Below, one piece after another: positions 4,024-6,073 of a stretch of DNA of 6,073 bases; position 1 is the first letter of the stretch; every line of letters begins with the position of its first letter. The DNA is from an uncultured Ruminococcus sp. (GTDB lineage Bacteria; Bacillota; Clostridia; Oscillospirales; Acutalibacteraceae). The notes under the pieces are model-generated. The model was not told the DNA's origin. It made no database searches and saw only the letters and a list, made by a program, of their open reading frames with translations. A program made the translations under genes and the position numbers. The DNA is taken from contig CACYDK010000188.1 in NCBI GenBank assembly GCA_902773155.1, positions 1 to 6,073 on the forward strand. The letters are read 5' to 3'.

Positions 4024-6073
4024 TTAGTTGAGAGCCTCTATCGCGGCCTTTATCATCGCGATCTGCTCGCGCTCCTTCTCAGCCTGTCCCTTAACCTTTT
4101 CGATTACGGCGGCGGGAGCCTTAGAGACAAAGCCCTGATTGTTCAGCTTGCCCTCGCTCTGCGCAAGGCGTTTTTCAACGGCCTTGAGCTCCTTGTTCAG
4201 GCGCTCAAGCTCGGCCTTTTTATCCACAAGCTCGTCGAGCGGGATATAGAGCTTGGCGTCGGGAGTTACTACTGTAACCGCTCCTTCGATATCAAAGCTG
4301 TCGCCCACCTCGACCTCGCTGGCAGAAGCGAGACGGCAGATAAATACTGCGCCGTTCTCGAATACCTTGGGAAGCTTTGTGGCTATATAAACCTTGGCCT
4401 TTTTTGAGGGAGGCACGTTCATCTCGCTGCGGCGGTTACGGATGGCTCTTATGGCCTCCATGATCTTTTCCATATCGGAAACAGCCTCGGGGAAGTCGAG
4501 AGCGCTGTCATAGGACGGATAGTCGCTGAGCATGATCGTCTCGCCATAAACAGGGAGAGTCTGCCAGATCTCCTCGGTAATGTAAGGCATAAAGGGATGG
4601 AGAAGCTTTAGTATCTTGTCGAGAGTGTAAAGCAGAACCTGACGGGCGTTGGACGCAGTCTCGCCCTCGCTCTGGAGTCTGGATTTTGAAAGCTCAATGT
4701 ACCAGTCGCAGAAGCAGTCCCAGATAAAGTCGTAAAGCTTCTGAACGGCAACGCCGAGCTCAAATTTCTCAAGGTTCTCGTTGATCTCTCTTGATACGCT
4801 GTTGAGAGTGGAAACGATCCATTTATCCTCGATCGTAAGCTCAGCCGGAAGCTCGTTTTTGACCTCGTGGTCGTCGATATTCATATGGACGAAACGGCTG
4901 GCGTTCCAGAGCTTGTTGGCAAAGTTAGCGCAGGCCTCTACCCTCTTCTCGGAGAAACGCATATCGTTTCCGGGCGAGTTTCCGGTAGCAAGGAAGAAGC
5001 GGAGCGCGTCCGCGCCGTATTTATCTATTATCTCCAGCGGATCGATACCGTTGCCGAGAGATTTACTCATTTTAAGTCCGTTTTCGTCGCGGACGATTCC
5101 GTGCATGAACACCGTGTCGAATGGCTGAGCCTTCATCTGCTCGCAGGATGAGAAAATCATTCTGGCGACCCAGAAGAAGATGATGTCGTAGCCTGTAACG
5201 AGGGTATTTGTCGGGAAGAAATAGTCGAGCTCAGGGGTCTTGTCAGGCCAGCCGAGGGTAGAGAACGGCCAGAGCGCGGAGCTGAACCATGTGTCGAGGG
5301 TGTCCTCATCCTGCCTGAGCGACTTTGAGCGGCACTTGGGGCAGCATTCAGGGGCTTCCTTGGCGACGATTACCTCGCCGCAGTCGTCGCAGTACCACGC
5401 GGGGATCCTGTGACCCCACCAGAGCTGACGGCTTATACACCAATCCTTTATGTTCTCCATCCAGTGGAAGTAAACCTTCTCAAAGCGGTCGGGGATGATT
5501 TTGGTTTTGCCGGAGCGGACGCACTCTATCGCGGGGCCGGCTAAGGGAGCCATCTTTACGAACCACTGCTTGCTTACCATAGGCTCGATCGTAGTATGGC
5601 AGCGGTAACAGGTTCCTACGTCGTGGGTCAAGTCCTCGACCTCTTTAAGCGCGCCGCGTGCCTTCAGATCCTCGAGGATAACCTTTCTGGCTTCGTCGGT
5701 GGTGAGACCTGCGTATTTTCCGCAATCGAGAACCTCGGGCTCGTTTTCGGTGAGCTGTCCCTTCTTTTTCTGCTCCTCATAGGCCTTTACGTCGTCCGCG
5801 CCGGTCATATGGCCGTCGTAGGTAAAGCAGCGGACGATGGGTAGGCTGTGACGGAGTCCTACCTCGAAGTCGTTAGGATCGTGAGCGGGAGTGATCTTAA
5901 CAACTCCGGTGCCCTTCTCCATATCCGCGTGCTCGTCGCAGACGATCGGGATCTCCTTATCCAGGAGCGGCAGGATAACGTGACAGCCGTGCAGGTGCTT
6001 GTAGCGCTCATCCTCGGGGTTTATCGCTACGGCGGTATCGCCGAGCATTGTCTCGGGTCTTGTTGTGGCGAGC
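4024..6073 (-). CDS. valS: Valyl-tRNA synthetase, N-terminus beyond window
   Basis: ValRS charges tRNA-Val with valine and edits mischarged threonine. About 683 residues are visible, and the frame stays open to the window edge, so the Met at 6048 is internal, not the start. Counting visible residues from 6072: the editing-domain motif TTRPETMLGD is at 3-12; HEADMEKGTGVVKITPAHD follows; the CYRC pair is at 155-158, near SKQWFV; WCISRQLWWGHRIP begins near 211; a zinc-knuckle of CDDC and CPKC is at 228-231 and 244-247; DEDTLDTWFSSALWPFSTLG is near 255; and the catalytic loop KMSKS is at 334-338 (nt 5059-5073). The anticodon-binding helical domain runs from about 414 to 560, and the C-terminal tRNA-binding coiled coil from about 617 to 680, ending EALN. 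Compared with a usual length near 880, roughly 200 residues with the HIGH motif are missing to the right. No frameshift or lost motif is seen. A T-box leader, common for this gene in Firmicutes, would lie outside. Confidence 0.97.
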   Translation of the reverse strand, partial: LATTRPETMLGDTAVAINPEDERYKHLHGCHVILPLLDKEIPIVCDEHADMEKGTGVVKITPAHDPNDFEVGLRHSLPIVRCFTYDGHMTGADDVKAYEEQKKKGQLTENEPEVLDCGKYAGLTTDEARKVILEDLKARGALKEVEDLTHDVGTCYRCHTTIEPMVSKQWFVKMAPLAGPAIECVRSGKTKIIPDRFEKVYFHWMENIKDWCISRQLWWGHRIPAWYCDDCGEVIVAKEAPECCPKCRSKSLRQDEDTLDTWFSSALWPFSTLGWPDKTPELDYFFPTNTLVTGYDIIFFWVARMIFSSCEQMKAQPFDTVFMHGIVRDENGLKMSKSLGNGIDPLEIIDKYGADALRFFLATGNSPGNDMRFSEKRVEACANFANKLWNASRFVHMNIDDHEVKNELPAELTIEDKWIVSTLNSVSREINENLEKFELGVAVQKLYDFIWDCFCDWYIELSKSRLQSEGETASNARQVLLYTLDKILKLLHPFMPYITEEIWQTLPVYGETIMLSDYPSYDSALDFPEAVSDMEKIMEAIRAIRNRRSEMNVPPSKKAKVYIATKLPKVFENGAVFICRLASASEVEVGDSFDIEGAVTVVTPDAKLYIPLDELVDKKAELERLNKELKAVEKRLAQSEGKLNNQGFVSKAPAAVIEKVKGQAEKEREQIAMIKAAIEALN

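Noticed and set aside
3982..4026. The stem at 3968-4007 as a terminator equally serving valS.
   Set aside because: On the minus strand the stem is followed by CGTTCGTTAC, not a T-run, so only plus-strand termination is well supported.
4781..5844. Plus-strand frames opposite valS (4781-5128, 4867-5151, 5596-5844).
   Set aside because: They are antisense to the conserved ValRS core, including KMSKS and the zinc-knuckle, and are explained by its codon composition.
6046..6048. ATG at 6048 as the start of valS.
   Set aside because: The frame continues upstream to the edge as L-A-T-T-R-P-E-T, the conserved editing-domain motif that continues through this Met, so the codon is internal.

Overview
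The window looks like a chromosomal segment of an anaerobic Firmicute, most likely an uncultured member of the class Clostridia (Oscillospiraceae/Ruminococcaceae type). This rests on moderate GC content, Gram-positive style Shine-Dalgarno sites, a family DUF5685-like protein next to a J-domain protein, a secreted SH3/Big_2 protein, and the style of the ValRS sequence. I ran no database search, so the lineage is inferred.

Layout from left to right. Positions 1-3231 carry a compact four-gene operon on the minus strand, read from right to left. Its genes are a DUF5685-like cysteine-containing protein (2383-3231), a J-domain/TPR protein with a cysteine-rich tail (1772-2386, 4-nt ATGA overlap with the gene before), a small polytopic membrane protein (1234-1770, 1-nt gap) and a secreted SH3 plus Ig-like repeat protein (1-1215, 18-nt gap, C-terminus beyond the window edge). 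Positions 3232-3403 form a divergent control region. It holds a minus-strand promoter for the operon, a textbook plus-strand promoter (TTGAAA-N17-TATAAT), two abutting perfect palindromes between the two -35 boxes, and a repeated TATACTACA motif at each start-site region. Positions 3404-3961 encode a plus-strand HAD-type phosphatase ended by a strong intrinsic terminator (3968-4017). Positions 4024-6073 hold the 3' two thirds or more of valS (valyl-tRNA synthetase) on the minus strand, convergent with the HAD gene; its N-terminus, start and any T-box leader lie outside the window.

valS is housekeeping and the HAD gene is an ordinary phosphatase-fold gene. The uncharacterised part is the operon. 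The tight coupling of DUF5685, J-domain/TPR and membrane protein suggests a functional unit, perhaps a J-domain-assisted enzyme or metal/thiol module working at the membrane. The DUF5685-like protein has two aspartate-rich helices recalling type I isoprenoid synthases, and both it and the J-domain protein are cysteine-rich. The function is unknown, and these links are hypotheses. No tRNA, rRNA, mobile element, CRISPR array or phage gene is visible.
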